DNA from: Enterobacter sp. SA187
GTDB lineage: Bacteria; Pseudomonadota; Gammaproteobacteria; Enterobacterales; Enterobacteriaceae
Reading direction: 5' to 3'
Length of the DNA: 64,000 bases
NCBI RefSeq assembly: GCF_001888805.2
Contig: NZ_CP019113.1
Coordinates: forward strand, 3,534,001-3,598,000
Below the pieces are notes generated by a model. The model was not told the origin of the DNA, ran no database searches, and worked only from the letters and a program-made list of their open reading frames with translations. The position numbers were made by a program, and so were the translations under genes. Position 1 is the first letter of the stretch. Each line of letters opens with the position of its first letter. Positions 51,742 to 61,138 of this stretch are shown one piece after another.

Positions 51742-51758
51742 AACTCAGCGTACCAGTT
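51742..51758 (-). promoter_or_regulatory. FadR operator upstream of fadD
   Basis: Minus strand AACTGGTACGCTGAGTT resembles the E. coli fadD operator AGCTGGTATGATGAGTT (recalled) and keeps the CTGGT core. It lies about 75 bases upstream of the fadD start. Confidence 0.7.
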
Positions 51759-51827
51759 TAATAATTAAACGGATTTAAGGTTGCGAAGCGCGTCACTATT
51801 TATTTTTCTTATGATCCTGAAAACGCA

Positions 51828-51852
51828 GAAACAGCGGACCGGCCGCTGTTTC
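51828..51852 (-). terminator. yeaY terminator
   Basis: GAAACAGCGG and CCGCTGTTTC are perfect complements around a 5-base loop, 21 bases after the yeaY stop on the minus strand. The T-tract is interrupted. Confidence 0.7.
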
Positions 51853-51873
51853 TTTTGTTGCATTAACAGGAGT

Positions 51874-52455
51874 TTACTCGGTTACTATGGTCTGAACCTG
51901 CGCCGGGCCGGGATTGTACCAGCCGCCATAACCGTAGCGCCACGGGTGAGGCCCCGGTCCCCAGAACCACGGGTCGATGGGCTGCGGCGGCATCATCACC
52001 TGCTGGGTAATACGCCAGCGTTTATAGCCGTTCGCCTGCATCACCATGTATTTATATGGCGTGTCGCCGACTTTGCCTTCGGCGGTGCCGGTAATCGGCC
52101 CGACAACGGTGACCAGCTGACCGCGGAAGTCGACCGGATCGAGGAAGCCGCTGACATCGGCATAAATACGTCCGCGGGACGGCTCGCCCAGCACCGGACG
52201 GGCAGCGCTGTCCAGCGGCACGGCGGCGATCTCAAGGCGGGTTTTGCCCTGCTCGTTTTTCACGTCGATCACTTTGCCGCCAAAACGCGCTTCCTGACCC
52301 ACATAGAGCTGCGGCGCGTTCATCACCCGCACCAGATCCTGCTGCGGCGTCGGGCTGGTGCCCTTAATGGCATCCGGTACGCTGACGCAACCGCTCAGGG
52401 CGACGGCCACCAGCGCGGCGACTGCGCCGTTTACAACTCGTTTATTCAGTGCCAT
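51874..52455 (-). CDS. yeaY: YeaY, Slp-family outer-membrane lipoprotein
   Basis: 193-aa lipoprotein with lipobox LSGC (Cys23) and an Slp-type domain (VRVMNAPQLYVGQEARFGG, FRGQLVTVVGPITGTAEGKV). The tail is rich in Pro, Trp, Tyr and Gly (WFWGPGPHPWRYGYGGWY). Function unknown; E. coli yeaY is a sigmaE target. It follows tsaB by 37 bases. Confidence 0.9.
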   Translation of the reverse strand: MALNKRVVNGAVAALVAVALSGCVSVPDAIKGTSPTPQQDLVRVMNAPQLYVGQEARFGGKVIDVKNEQGKTRLEIAAVPLDSAARPVLGEPSRGRIYADVSGFLDPVDFRGQLVTVVGPITGTAEGKVGDTPYKYMVMQANGYKRWRITQQVMMPPQPIDPWFWGPGPHPWRYGYGGWYNPGPAQVQTIVTE

Positions 52456-52492
52456 GTTGCGACTCCCGTTATGAACATCCTGTATCTAAGAT

Positions 52493-53188
52493 TCACTCGC
52501 GACCAGGAAGTTTCTTCCATGCCACTTCGTTTCGCAAATAAACAGGTTCGGCGGTATCGGCGGTCACGGTGTTGCCCGCCGCCAGCAGCTGGCAGGCCAG
52601 CGGCAGCATATCTTCCGCTGCGGGGAGCAGAATGTCGCCGTCCGTCAGCGTGAGATCGCAGCCTTGCGCCAGATCCGGCCAGGCGGGCCAGCCGGTGCCC
52701 ACGGTAGCCCAGGCGCCGTCCAGCTGCGCCAGACGCGCGCGCACGGCTTCCGGTTTCAGGACGGCTTCCGTCTCTTCGCCGTGCCAGACACCCTGCGCAT
52801 CGCGCTCGTACTGCGCCCAGTAGACTTCGCCCATGCGGGCGTCGATGGCGGCCAGCACGCGGGTGGCGCCGGTTTTACGGTAAGCGCCCTGCGCCATGGT
52901 GGCGAGGGTTGAGACGCCGATCATCGGCAGCTCTGCGCCCAGCGCCAGCCCCTGGGCAATGCCGATGCCGATACGCACGCCGGTAAAACTTCCAGGGCCG
53001 CGGCCAAAGGCCAGCGCGTCAAGATCGCGCAGCGCCACGCCGCCTTCGTTCAGGATCTGCTGAACCAGCGGCAGAATGCGCTGCGTGTGCTCACGCGGGC
53101 AGAGTTCAAAATGGGAATGGATGGTGTCGTTTTGCAGTAGCGCAACTGAACAGGCTTCAGTTGCGGTATCGATAGCCAGAATTCGCAT
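52493..53188 (-). CDS. tsaB: TsaB, tRNA t6A modification subunit
   Basis: 231-aa ASKHA-fold scaffold that partners TsaD and TsaE to make N6-threonylcarbamoyladenosine at tRNA position 37. N-terminal MRILAIDTATEACSVALLQND, FGRGPGSFTGVRIGIGIAQG and DARMGEVYWAQYER are family signatures. Start at 53188 by homology (E. coli also 231 aa). Essential in E. coli. Confidence 0.96.
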   Translation of the reverse strand: MRILAIDTATEACSVALLQNDTIHSHFELCPREHTQRILPLVQQILNEGGVALRDLDALAFGRGPGSFTGVRIGIGIAQGLALGAELPMIGVSTLATMAQGAYRKTGATRVLAAIDARMGEVYWAQYERDAQGVWHGEETEAVLKPEAVRARLAQLDGAWATVGTGWPAWPDLAQGCDLTLTDGDILLPAAEDMLPLACQLLAAGNTVTADTAEPVYLRNEVAWKKLPGRE

Positions 53189-53242
53189 GGGTCTTCGCGC
53201 GCTCTCTTTAATAAATGGCGCGCATAATATCACAGACTGCGA

Positions 53243-55168
53243 TTACTGTGTCGGCGGGACGGCGAGAAAGCGCACGGCGCGGGAGATGTCGCGGGTGCGC
53301 GGCGTCGGCGGCAGGCTGGCGAGGAAGGTCGCGCCATAGGGCCGCATCACCAGCCGGTTATCGCAGATCACCAGCACGCCGCGATCGTCAATATCGCGGA
53401 TCAGGCGGCCGACGCCCTGTTTCAGGGTGATCACCGCATCCGGCAGCTGGACTTCATCGAAGGGATCGCCGCCGCGCAGACGGCAGTCTTCCATGCGCGC
53501 TTTCAGCAGCGGATCGTCCGGGGAAGTAAACGGCAGTTTGTCGATGATCACCAGCGACAGCGTGTCGCCACGCACGTCCACCCCTTCCCAGAAACTGCTG
53601 GTCGCCACCAGCAGCGCATTACCGGCGGTGACGAACTGCTGCAACAGCTGCCCTTTGATGGTTTCGCCCTGCAACAGCACCGGCAGCGTCAGGGTGGCGC
53701 GGAACTGTTCCGCCAGATCGCGCATCATGGCGTGGGAGGTGCAGAGCATAAAACAGCGGCCATTGTTGGCTTCGATCAATGGACGCAGCATCGCCGCCAG
53801 TTGCCGCGCCGCGCCCGGTTGATTGGTCTGCGGCAGATTGCGCGGCACGCACAACAGCGCCTGACGGGCATAGTCAAACGGACTCGGCAGCAGCAGCGAG
53901 TGCGCCTCTTCAATGCCCAGCCGGGCGGTGAAGTGGTGCAGATCATCATTCACCGACAGGGTGGCGGAGGTAAAGACCCAGCTGCCCGGCTTCTGCGCCA
54001 TCACTTCTTTGAATTTATCGGCTACCGACAGCGGCGTCAGCGCGAGGGTGAAGTGCCGCGAGGTGCATTCGTACCAGTAGCTGTAGCCGGGCTGGTTGAT
54101 CTCTTTCAGGCGTTTTAAGCGTGCGCGGTACAGGGTGGCGCGTTCAAAGGCGGCATCCAGCAGGGCTGAACGCCCGAGGGAGAGTTTTGCCACGTCGTAG
54201 CACAGCTCAAGGGTGTCATCGAGCAGCAAAAAAGCGCGCTGAATGTGGCTGTCCGCCAGCAGTTCGCGCAGATTCCCGCGATAGCCCGGCTCGCCGAGCT
54301 GCAACCGAAAATCCTGGGCGCTCTGCGCCAGCCGGTCGGCGCATTTTTGCAGCTGCTGGGTGTCGCGCAGTTCGGTGCGATAGGCGATGGTGAAATCTTT
54401 TGCCAGGTCGAGCAACTGACGGCTGGAAAGCGACTGACCAAAATACTGGCTGGCGATATCCGGCAACTGATGCGCTTCGTCGAAAATCATCACCTCGGCT
54501 TCGGGGATCAGTTCGCCAAAGCCGCTGTCTTTCACCACCATATCCGCCAGGAACAGGTGATGGTTAACCACCACCACGTCGGCATCCATGGCTTTTTTAC
54601 GCGCCTTCACCACAAAACAGTCTTTGTACTGCGGGCAGTCGCTGCCGAGGCAGTTATCGTTGGTGCTGGTGACCAGCGGCCAGGCGGGAGAGTCTTCCGC
54701 CACGCTGGCGCAGGTGCTGATATCGCCGTCGACGGTCTGGTTTGACCATGAGCGCAGCAGAATAACGTCGCTCAGGGTCTGCACGGGTAGATCGCCCCCC
54801 GCCAGCGCCTGCTGTTCCAGACGTTCGATGCACAGATAGTTGGAGCGGCCTTTCAGCAGCGCCAGTTTCCCGCTGTACTCCAGCGCGCGGGAGACGGTGG
54901 GCAGATCGCGGCTGTAAAGTTGATCCTGAAGCGCTTTCGATCCGGTTGAGATAATGACTTTTTTCCCGGCGCGCAGTGCAGGTGCAAGATAGGCGTATGT
55001 TTTCCCGGTGCCGGTTCCCGCTTCCACTACCAGCGGCTGCGTTTTCGCGATGGCCTCAGCCACAGCCTGCGCCATCTGCCGCTGCGGTTCACGCGGGTTA
55101 AATCCCGGTATCGCTTTTGCTAACTGACCGTCGATCGCAAAATCGTCCGTCTCACTGTTTTTCGCCAC
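53243..55168 (-). CDS. yoaA: YoaA, XPD/DinG-type DNA helicase
   Basis: 641-aa superfamily 2 5'-3' helicase with Walker A EAGTGTGKTYAYLAPAL, Walker B IFDEAHQLPD and a four-cysteine Fe-S insertion (CASVAED through NDNCLGSDCPQYKDCF). Motif VI region is LKQGVGRLIRDIDD. In E. coli YoaA works with the HolC clamp-loader subunit in damage tolerance. Slightly longer than E. coli (636 aa) at the N-terminus. Divergent from yoaB. Confidence 0.95.
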   Translation of the reverse strand: MAKNSETDDFAIDGQLAKAIPGFNPREPQRQMAQAVAEAIAKTQPLVVEAGTGTGKTYAYLAPALRAGKKVIISTGSKALQDQLYSRDLPTVSRALEYSGKLALLKGRSNYLCIERLEQQALAGGDLPVQTLSDVILLRSWSNQTVDGDISTCASVAEDSPAWPLVTSTNDNCLGSDCPQYKDCFVVKARKKAMDADVVVVNHHLFLADMVVKDSGFGELIPEAEVMIFDEAHQLPDIASQYFGQSLSSRQLLDLAKDFTIAYRTELRDTQQLQKCADRLAQSAQDFRLQLGEPGYRGNLRELLADSHIQRAFLLLDDTLELCYDVAKLSLGRSALLDAAFERATLYRARLKRLKEINQPGYSYWYECTSRHFTLALTPLSVADKFKEVMAQKPGSWVFTSATLSVNDDLHHFTARLGIEEAHSLLLPSPFDYARQALLCVPRNLPQTNQPGAARQLAAMLRPLIEANNGRCFMLCTSHAMMRDLAEQFRATLTLPVLLQGETIKGQLLQQFVTAGNALLVATSSFWEGVDVRGDTLSLVIIDKLPFTSPDDPLLKARMEDCRLRGGDPFDEVQLPDAVITLKQGVGRLIRDIDDRGVLVICDNRLVMRPYGATFLASLPPTPRTRDISRAVRFLAVPPTQ

Positions 55169-55292
55169 ACTACCCCCTGGTTAAATCGCCAGTGATTATG
55201 TCAGGGGCGATGGCTTTTAGCCAGCCGAAGTCGTGACAGGGTAAAAACTCTGTGGCAGTCTTGGCGCGCCAATGGAAATTAAGGAGATGGTC

Positions 55293-55637
55293 ATGACAAT
55301 CGTGCGTATTGATGCCGCAGCCCGCTGGTCTGATGCGGTGATCCACAATCAGACGTTGTATTACACCGGCGTGCCGGAGAATTTGCAGGCGGATGCCTTT
55401 GAACAAACCGCCAACACGCTGGCGCAGATTGATGCGATGCTGATAAGCCAGGGCAGCGACAAATCACGCATTCTGGATGCCACCATTTTTCTGGCGGACA
55501 GCAAGGATTTTGCCGCGATGAATAAAGCGTGGGATGCATGGGTGGTTGCGGGTCATGCGCCGGTGCGCTGTACAGTGCAGGCCACGCTGATGAACCCGCA
55601 ATATAAAGTGGAAATTAAAATTATCGCCGCCGTTTAA
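55293..55637 (+). CDS. yoaB: YoaB, RidA-family protein
   Basis: 114-aa YjgF/YER057c/UK114-fold protein, likely a trimer that hydrolyses reactive enamines/imines. The sequence matches E. coli YoaB throughout (WSDAVIHNQTLYYTGVPENL, PVRCTVQATLMNPQYKVEI), including the Arg that binds substrate carboxylates. Start at 55293 with AAGGAG upstream; a start 7 codons earlier lacks a site. Confidence 0.93.
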   Translation: MTIVRIDAAARWSDAVIHNQTLYYTGVPENLQADAFEQTANTLAQIDAMLISQGSDKSRILDATIFLADSKDFAAMNKAWDAWVVAGHAPVRCTVQATLMNPQYKVEIKIIAAV

Positions 55638-55643
55638 AGGCGA

Positions 55644-55829
55644 TTATTCTTCCTCGTCTTCTTCGTCAAAGCGTGCCAGAACCCGTTCGCCTTTATGGCT
55701 GGCGCGCAGTTCCGCAGCAACCAGGGCAATGGCTTCGCCGCTGCTCATGCCTTCAGCCATCAACGCATGAATGCGATCGACGGCCTCTTGTTGTTGCTCG
55801 TGCGTAAGGGAAGGTAAACCTGCAAACAT
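55644..55829 (-). CDS. yoaH: YoaH, UPF0181 protein
   Basis: 61-aa helical protein (MFAGLPSLTHEQQQEAVDRI, GMSSGEAIALVAAELRA) with an acidic tail EDEEE. Function unknown; conserved next to pabB in enterobacteria. Convergent with yoaB, 6 bases apart. Confidence 0.9.
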   Translation of the reverse strand: MFAGLPSLTHEQQQEAVDRIHALMAEGMSSGEAIALVAAELRASHKGERVLARFDEEDEEE

Positions 55830-55911
55830 AGTGAACTCCTGCTAAATTGTTCGCGCTGATCAAACATGCTACCCCATAAGCCGGTTACCGGATAGCAAAG
55901 AGTCTGGATTA

Positions 55912-57273
55912 ATGAAGACGTTATCACCCGCCGTTATTTCGCTGCCGTGGCGCCCCGACGCCGCCAGCCACTGGTTTACCCCACTCAACACGCAGCCATG
56001 GGCCATGCTGTTGCATTCCGGCCATGCGGAGCATGCCCATAACCGTTTTGATATTCTGGTGGCGCAGCCCTGTTGCACGCTGGTAACGCACGGCGACAAT
56101 ACCACCGTGACCCGCGAGGGTGTCCGTACAGCGTCCACAGCGGATCCGCTGGCGCTGTTACAGTGTGAACTGGACGCCATGCAGCTTGCCCCGCCCTGCG
56201 ATCCTGATTTGCCGTTTACCGGCGGCGCGCTGGGTCTGTTTGGTTATGACCTGGGTCGCCGCTTTGAAACGCTGCCATCGCAGGCCGAACAGGATCTTCC
56301 CCTGCCGGATATGGCCGTCGGGCTGTACGACTGGGCGCTGATTGTCGATCATCATCAGCAAAAAGTCACCCTGCTTAGCTATGGCGATATAGCGCAACGT
56401 CTGGCCTGGCTGGAAGCGCAACGGGCCGAAGAGACGCAATCGTTTAGCTTAACCTCGCCCTGGCGTTCAAATATAACCCGCGAGCAGTATGGCGAGAAGT
56501 TTCGCGCGGTGCAGGCGTTTTTACACAGCGGCGACTGCTATCAGGTTAACCTTGCCCAGCGCTTTCAGGCACATTACCGCGGCGATGAGTGGCAGGCGTT
56601 TATGCAGCTGAACCGCGCCAACCGTGCGCCGTTCAGTGCGTTTCTGCGTCTGCCGCAGGGGGTGGTGCTCAGCCTGTCGCCGGAGCGCTTTATTCAGCTG
56701 AATAACGGGACCATTCAGACCCGCCCCATTAAAGGTACGCTGCCGCGGTTAAGCGATGCGCAGGCGGATGCTCATCAGGCCGCGCGGCTGGCGCAGTCGC
56801 CCAAAGATCGCGCCGAAAACCTGATGATTGTCGATCTGATGCGCAACGATCTGGGCCGCGTCGCCGAACCGGGATCCGTACGCGTGCCGGAGCTGTTCGT
56901 CGTCGAACCGTTCCCGGCGGTGCATCATCTGGTGAGCACCATCACCGCCCGGCTTCCTGCCTCGCGTACCGCCTGCGACGTATTACGCGCCGCTTTTCCG
57001 GGGGGATCGATCACTGGCGCGCCGAAAGTGCGGGCGATGGAAATTATCGATGCGCTGGAGCCGCACCGCCGTAACGCCTGGTGCGGCAGCATCGGCTATA
57101 TCAGTCTGTGCGGCAATATGGACACCAGCATCACTATCCGCACCCTGAGCGCCTGTAACGGGCAGCTATACTGTTCGGCGGGCGGCGGCATCGTCGCCGA
57201 CAGCGAGGAGCAGGCGGAATATCAGGAAACCTTTGATAAGGTTAATCGTATTCTGCATCAACTGGAGAGCTGA
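55912..57273 (+). CDS. pabB: PabB, aminodeoxychorismate synthase component I
   Basis: 453-aa chorismate-utilising enzyme that, with PabA glutaminase, makes 4-amino-4-deoxychorismate for folate synthesis. The nucleophilic-lysine motif RPIKGTLPR, the conserved ENLMIVDLMRNDLGRV, FPGGSITGAPKVRAMEII and the C-terminal GGGIVADS are all present. Same length as E. coli. nudL follows after 2 bases. Confidence 0.97.
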   Translation: MKTLSPAVISLPWRPDAASHWFTPLNTQPWAMLLHSGHAEHAHNRFDILVAQPCCTLVTHGDNTTVTREGVRTASTADPLALLQCELDAMQLAPPCDPDLPFTGGALGLFGYDLGRRFETLPSQAEQDLPLPDMAVGLYDWALIVDHHQQKVTLLSYGDIAQRLAWLEAQRAEETQSFSLTSPWRSNITREQYGEKFRAVQAFLHSGDCYQVNLAQRFQAHYRGDEWQAFMQLNRANRAPFSAFLRLPQGVVLSLSPERFIQLNNGTIQTRPIKGTLPRLSDAQADAHQAARLAQSPKDRAENLMIVDLMRNDLGRVAEPGSVRVPELFVVEPFPAVHHLVSTITARLPASRTACDVLRAAFPGGSITGAPKVRAMEIIDALEPHRRNAWCGSIGYISLCGNMDTSITIRTLSACNGQLYCSAGGGIVADSEEQAEYQETFDKVNRILHQLES

Positions 57274-57275
57274 TT

Positions 57276-57854
57276 TTGGATTTACAGGCGCTGACACTGG
57301 ATGATTTTTTATCGCGATTTCAACTTTTACGTCCGCAGGCGAGCCGCGCGTCGCTGAACGCCAGACAGGCGGCGGTGCTGATCCCGGTGGTTCGCCGTGA
57401 ACAGCCCGGTCTGTTGCTGACCCAGCGTTCGGCGCAGTTGCGTAAACATGCCGGTCAGGTGGCCTTCCCCGGCGGCGCGGTGGACAGCAGCGATGCGTCG
57501 CTCATCGCCGCCGCCCTGCGTGAGGCGCAGGAAGAAGTGGCGATCCCGCCGGAGACGGTGGAGGTGATCGGCGTGCTGCCGCCGGTGGACAGCGTGACGG
57601 GATTTCAGGTGACGCCGGTGGTCGGCATTATCCCCCCTGACCTGCACTATCACGCCAGTGAAGATGAAGTGGCGGCGGTTTTTGAGATGCCGCTGGCGGA
57701 AGCTCTGCGTCTGGGGCGCTATCATCCTTTAGACATCCATCGTCGCGGCAACGATCACCGCGTATGGCTGTCGTGGTATGAGCACTATTTCGTCTGGGGG
57801 ATGACGGCGGGTATCATTCGTGAACTGGCGTTGCAGATTGGCATCAAACCCTGA
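57276..57854 (+). CDS. nudL: NudL, Nudix hydrolase
   Basis: 192-aa Nudix enzyme of the CoA-pyrophosphatase group. The Nudix box GGAVDSSDASLIAAALREAQ followed by EEVAI fits GX5EX7REUXEEXGU except that Ser and Ile replace two outer positions. Start codon is TTG at 57276, 2 bases after the pabB stop, with GGAGAG inside the pabB end; length equals E. coli NudL. Probably translated from the pabB message. Confidence 0.93.
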   Translation: MDLQALTLDDFLSRFQLLRPQASRASLNARQAAVLIPVVRREQPGLLLTQRSAQLRKHAGQVAFPGGAVDSSDASLIAAALREAQEEVAIPPETVEVIGVLPPVDSVTGFQVTPVVGIIPPDLHYHASEDEVAAVFEMPLAEALRLGRYHPLDIHRRGNDHRVWLSWYEHYFVWGMTAGIIRELALQIGIKP

Positions 57855-58038
57855 ATATTCTTTATGCAATAACCCTTCTGCCAGGAGTGGGATCCGCGTC
57901 TCGCCATTAGAAAATTAATGTTCACGCATTAATTTAATTCATGCGAATACTCCAGCCGATCCCGCAGTTCCCTCATACACTATGCGCAATTATTACATCG
58001 TTATCGGAAAGTCCGGTAACCCTGTCAGGAGTGTTAAT

Positions 58039-59403
58039 GTGATTAGTCTATTCGACATGTTTAAGGTGGGGATTGGTCCCTCATCTTCCCACACTGTAGG
58101 CCCGATGAAGGCCGGCAAACAGTTCGTCGATGACCTGGTCGAAAAGGGATTGCTTGAGAGCGTAACCCGCGTGGCGGTTGACGTGTACGGTTCGCTGTCA
58201 CTGACCGGTAAAGGTCACCATACGGACATCGCCATTATTATGGGTCTGGCGGGCAATGCGCCGGCCACCGTCGATATTGACGCCATTCCGGCGTTTATCC
58301 GCGACGTTGAAACCCGCGGTCGTCTGCTGCTGGCGCAGGGTCGTCATGAGGTGGATTTCCCGAAAGATAACGGCATGCGCTTCCAGAGTAATAACCTGCC
58401 GCTGCATGAAAACGCCATGCAGATCCATGCTTACAACGGCGACACCACCGTTTACAGCAAAACTTACTATTCCATCGGCGGCGGTTTTATCGTCGACGAA
58501 GAGCATTTCGGCAAAGAAGCCAGCAATGAAGTGAGCGTGCCTTATCCGTTCACCTCGGCAAAAGAGATGCTTGATTACTGCCATGAAACCGGCCTGTCGT
58601 TATCCGGTATGGTGATGCAGAACGAACTGGCGCTGCACAGCAAGCAGGAGATCGAAGATTACTTCGCTGATGTCTGGCAGACCATGCGCGCCTGTATCGA
58701 TCGCGGTATGAACACTGAAGGCGTGCTGCCTGGCCCGCTGCGCGTGCCGCGTCGCGCCTCGGCGCTGCGCCGCCTGCTGGTGGCCAGCGATAAGCTGTCC
58801 AGCGATCCGATGAACGTTATCGACTGGGTGAATATGTTTGCCCTGGCGGTAAACGAAGAAAACGCCGCCGGTGGCCGCGTGGTCACCGCGCCCACTAACG
58901 GCGCATGCGGTATCGTTCCGGCGGTGCTGGCCTACTACGATCACTTTATTGAGCCGGTGACGCCGGATATTTATATCCGCTACTTTATGGCGTCCGGCGC
59001 TATTGGCGCGCTGTACAAGATGAACGCCTCTATTTCCGGCGCGGAAGTGGGCTGTCAGGGCGAAGTGGGCGTGGCCTGTTCAATGGCGGCGGCCGGTCTG
59101 GCGGAACTGCTGGGCGCAAGCCCGGAGCAGGTGTGCGTGGCGGCCGAAATCGGCATGGAGCATAACCTGGGTCTGACCTGCGATCCGGTGGCCGGACAGG
59201 TACAGGTGCCGTGCATTGAGCGTAACGCCATCGCCTCGGTGAAAGCGATCAACGCCTCACGCATGGCGATGCGCCGTACCAGCGCGCCGCGCGTGTCGCT
59301 GGATAAGGTTATTGAAACCATGTACGAAACCGGTAAAGACATGAACGCCAAATACCGCGAAACCTCCCGCGGTGGTCTGGCAATCAAGGTGCAGTGCGAC
59401 TAA
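58039..59403 (+). CDS. sdaA: SdaA, L-serine dehydratase 1
   Basis: 454-aa iron-sulfur enzyme that deaminates L-serine to pyruvate. N-terminal ISLFDMFKVGIGPSSSHTVG and Fe-S cysteines in GAEVGCQGEVG, LTCDPV and VPCIERNA match E. coli. GTG at 58039 with AGGAG upstream is the start, as in E. coli; the frame extends to 57982 without a site. The 184-bp leader shows no gene. Confidence 0.97.
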   Translation: MISLFDMFKVGIGPSSSHTVGPMKAGKQFVDDLVEKGLLESVTRVAVDVYGSLSLTGKGHHTDIAIIMGLAGNAPATVDIDAIPAFIRDVETRGRLLLAQGRHEVDFPKDNGMRFQSNNLPLHENAMQIHAYNGDTTVYSKTYYSIGGGFIVDEEHFGKEASNEVSVPYPFTSAKEMLDYCHETGLSLSGMVMQNELALHSKQEIEDYFADVWQTMRACIDRGMNTEGVLPGPLRVPRRASALRRLLVASDKLSSDPMNVIDWVNMFALAVNEENAAGGRVVTAPTNGACGIVPAVLAYYDHFIEPVTPDIYIRYFMASGAIGALYKMNASISGAEVGCQGEVGVACSMAAAGLAELLGASPEQVCVAAEIGMEHNLGLTCDPVAGQVQVPCIERNAIASVKAINASRMAMRRTSAPRVSLDKVIETMYETGKDMNAKYRETSRGGLAIKVQCD

Positions 59404-59412
59404 TACTTCTCA

Positions 59413-59437
59413 TAGCCCTTCTGCGACAGAAGGGCTA
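59413..59437 (+). terminator. Possible sdaA terminator
   Basis: TAGCCCTTCTG and CAGAAGGGCTA form an 11-bp stem 9 bases after the sdaA stop, but no T-tract follows, so function is uncertain. Confidence 0.5.
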
Positions 59438-59537
59438 AATCTCCTCCAATTCTCGTCCGATTATTTTTTCCACACTACACTTGCTGTGGTGCCGTTGCCT
59501 TTTGCGATCAACGGTATACTTACCGGACGATGACTTC

Positions 59538-61136
59538 ATGCAGACTGCGCAACGGATCATTAGCGACTACCGGCGAAAACGCATTATCGTCTGCGTGCTT
59601 GCGGCCGTTTCCATGCTGCTGTTGACCCTCGGCGCGCGATTTATTTCGGAGCGGAATTTAAATCAGCAGCGTCTGTTATCTTTCACTTCTCATGCTGTTT
59701 CCTCACTGGAAAAAGTACTCTCCGCCCTTGAACGCGGGCGTCCCCTGCTGTTGCCGCTGGTAGGTAAACCCTGCGACGACGTGCATCTGGCGCTGCGTAT
59801 TGAAGCGGCTTCTTTGCAGACTATCCGCTCCATTGGCCTGGTGGAGAACGGGATGCTGTACTGTTCAAGCATTTTTGGTTTTCGCAATGTGCAGGTGCGT
59901 CAACTTCAGCCTTTGCTGCCCGCCAGCGAAGCACAGCTGATCCTGTCCACCGATAAATCGTTACTCAAAGGCAGCCCGATACTGATCCAATGGTTTCCTT
60001 CTGCGCAAGGGGATGACAGCGGGGTGATGACCATTGTCAATATTACGCTGCTGACCGACCTGATGCTGGAGCCGCAAAAACCGCTGATCACCGGCGCCAG
60101 TCTGTCGGTCAATAACCGGCATCTACTGTATGGCGGTGGGGTGGCGGACGCCCTGCCCGCGCTGACGGATGAAAAACGCTTTTCGCAAACGTCACAGCGC
60201 TACCCTTTTACGGTTAACGTCCGCGGGCCGGGCGCAACGGAGCTGGCGCTGCGGCATCTGCCCTCCCAGTTTCCGCTGGCGCTGCTGCTCAGCCTGCTGG
60301 TGGGTTATATCGCGTGGGTGGCGACCGCCAGCCGCATGAGCTTTGCGTGGGAGATCCATATGGGGCTGGCGGAAAATGAGTTTGAGCTGTTTTGTCAGCC
60401 GTTGCTGGACGCACAATCCCAGCAGTGCGTGGGAGTGGAAATTCTGCTGCGCTGGAATAATCGCCGTCAGGGCTGGATCTCGCCGGATGTGTTTATTCCT
60501 ATAGCCGAAAACCAGGGTTTGATCGCCCCGCTGACGCGCTACGTGCTGACGGAAACCCATCGCCAGCTCGCCCTCTTCCCGCCCTCGCCGCACTTTCATA
60601 TCGGCATTAACGTCGCCGCCAGCCATTTCGGCCACGGAGAGCTGATTGCCGATCTGAACCAGCACTGGTTTAACATCCGTCCGGTGCAGCAACTGGTGAT
60701 AGAACTCACCGAGCGGGACAGCCTGAGCGAGGCGGATTTCCGCATGGTGCGTGAACTGCATCGTATGGGCGTGAAAGTGGCGATTGATGATTTTGGCACC
60801 GGCAACACGTCCCTCTCGTGGCTGGAAAAGCTTAGCCCGGACATTCTTAAGATCGACAAATCCTATATTGCGGCCATTGGTACGGATGCGGTGAATTCGA
60901 CGGTGACGGACATGATCATTGCGCTGGGCAAACGTCTTGCGCTGGAAATGGTGGCAGAGGGGGTGGAAACCCCGCTGCAGGCGGCACATCTGCGCCAGCG
61001 CGGGGTGCATGTGTTACAGGGGTTTCTCTATGCGAAGCCGATGCCGCTGAAAGATTTCCCCGGCTGGCTGGCGGGAAGTACCCCGCCGCCAGCCCGGCAT
61101 AACGGGCGGATGATGCCGTCAATGCCGTTACAGTAG
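59538..61136 (+). CDS. pdeD: PdeD (YoaD), CSS-motif cyclic di-GMP phosphodiesterase
   Basis: 532-aa inner-membrane enzyme. TM1 at about 15-36, a periplasmic CSS domain containing the Cys-Ser-Ser redox motif (MLYCSSIFG), TM2 at about 250-270, then a cytoplasmic EAL domain: EILLRWNN (EIL in place of EAL, as in E. coli), NVAASHF, ELTERD, IDDFGTGN, KIDKSY and EGVETPLQA. It hydrolyses c-di-GMP to pGpG; oxidised periplasm (DsbA/DsbB) keeps such proteins down in E. coli. Could tune PNAG output and the YcgR brake. Start at 59538 by homology. Convergent with yoaE. Confidence 0.94.
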   Translation: MQTAQRIISDYRRKRIIVCVLAAVSMLLLTLGARFISERNLNQQRLLSFTSHAVSSLEKVLSALERGRPLLLPLVGKPCDDVHLALRIEAASLQTIRSIGLVENGMLYCSSIFGFRNVQVRQLQPLLPASEAQLILSTDKSLLKGSPILIQWFPSAQGDDSGVMTIVNITLLTDLMLEPQKPLITGASLSVNNRHLLYGGGVADALPALTDEKRFSQTSQRYPFTVNVRGPGATELALRHLPSQFPLALLLSLLVGYIAWVATASRMSFAWEIHMGLAENEFELFCQPLLDAQSQQCVGVEILLRWNNRRQGWISPDVFIPIAENQGLIAPLTRYVLTETHRQLALFPPSPHFHIGINVAASHFGHGELIADLNQHWFNIRPVQQLVIELTERDSLSEADFRMVRELHRMGVKVAIDDFGTGNTSLSWLEKLSPDILKIDKSYIAAIGTDAVNSTVTDMIIALGKRLALEMVAEGVETPLQAAHLRQRGVHVLQGFLYAKPMPLKDFPGWLAGSTPPPARHNGRMMPSMPLQ

Positions 61137-61138
61137 CC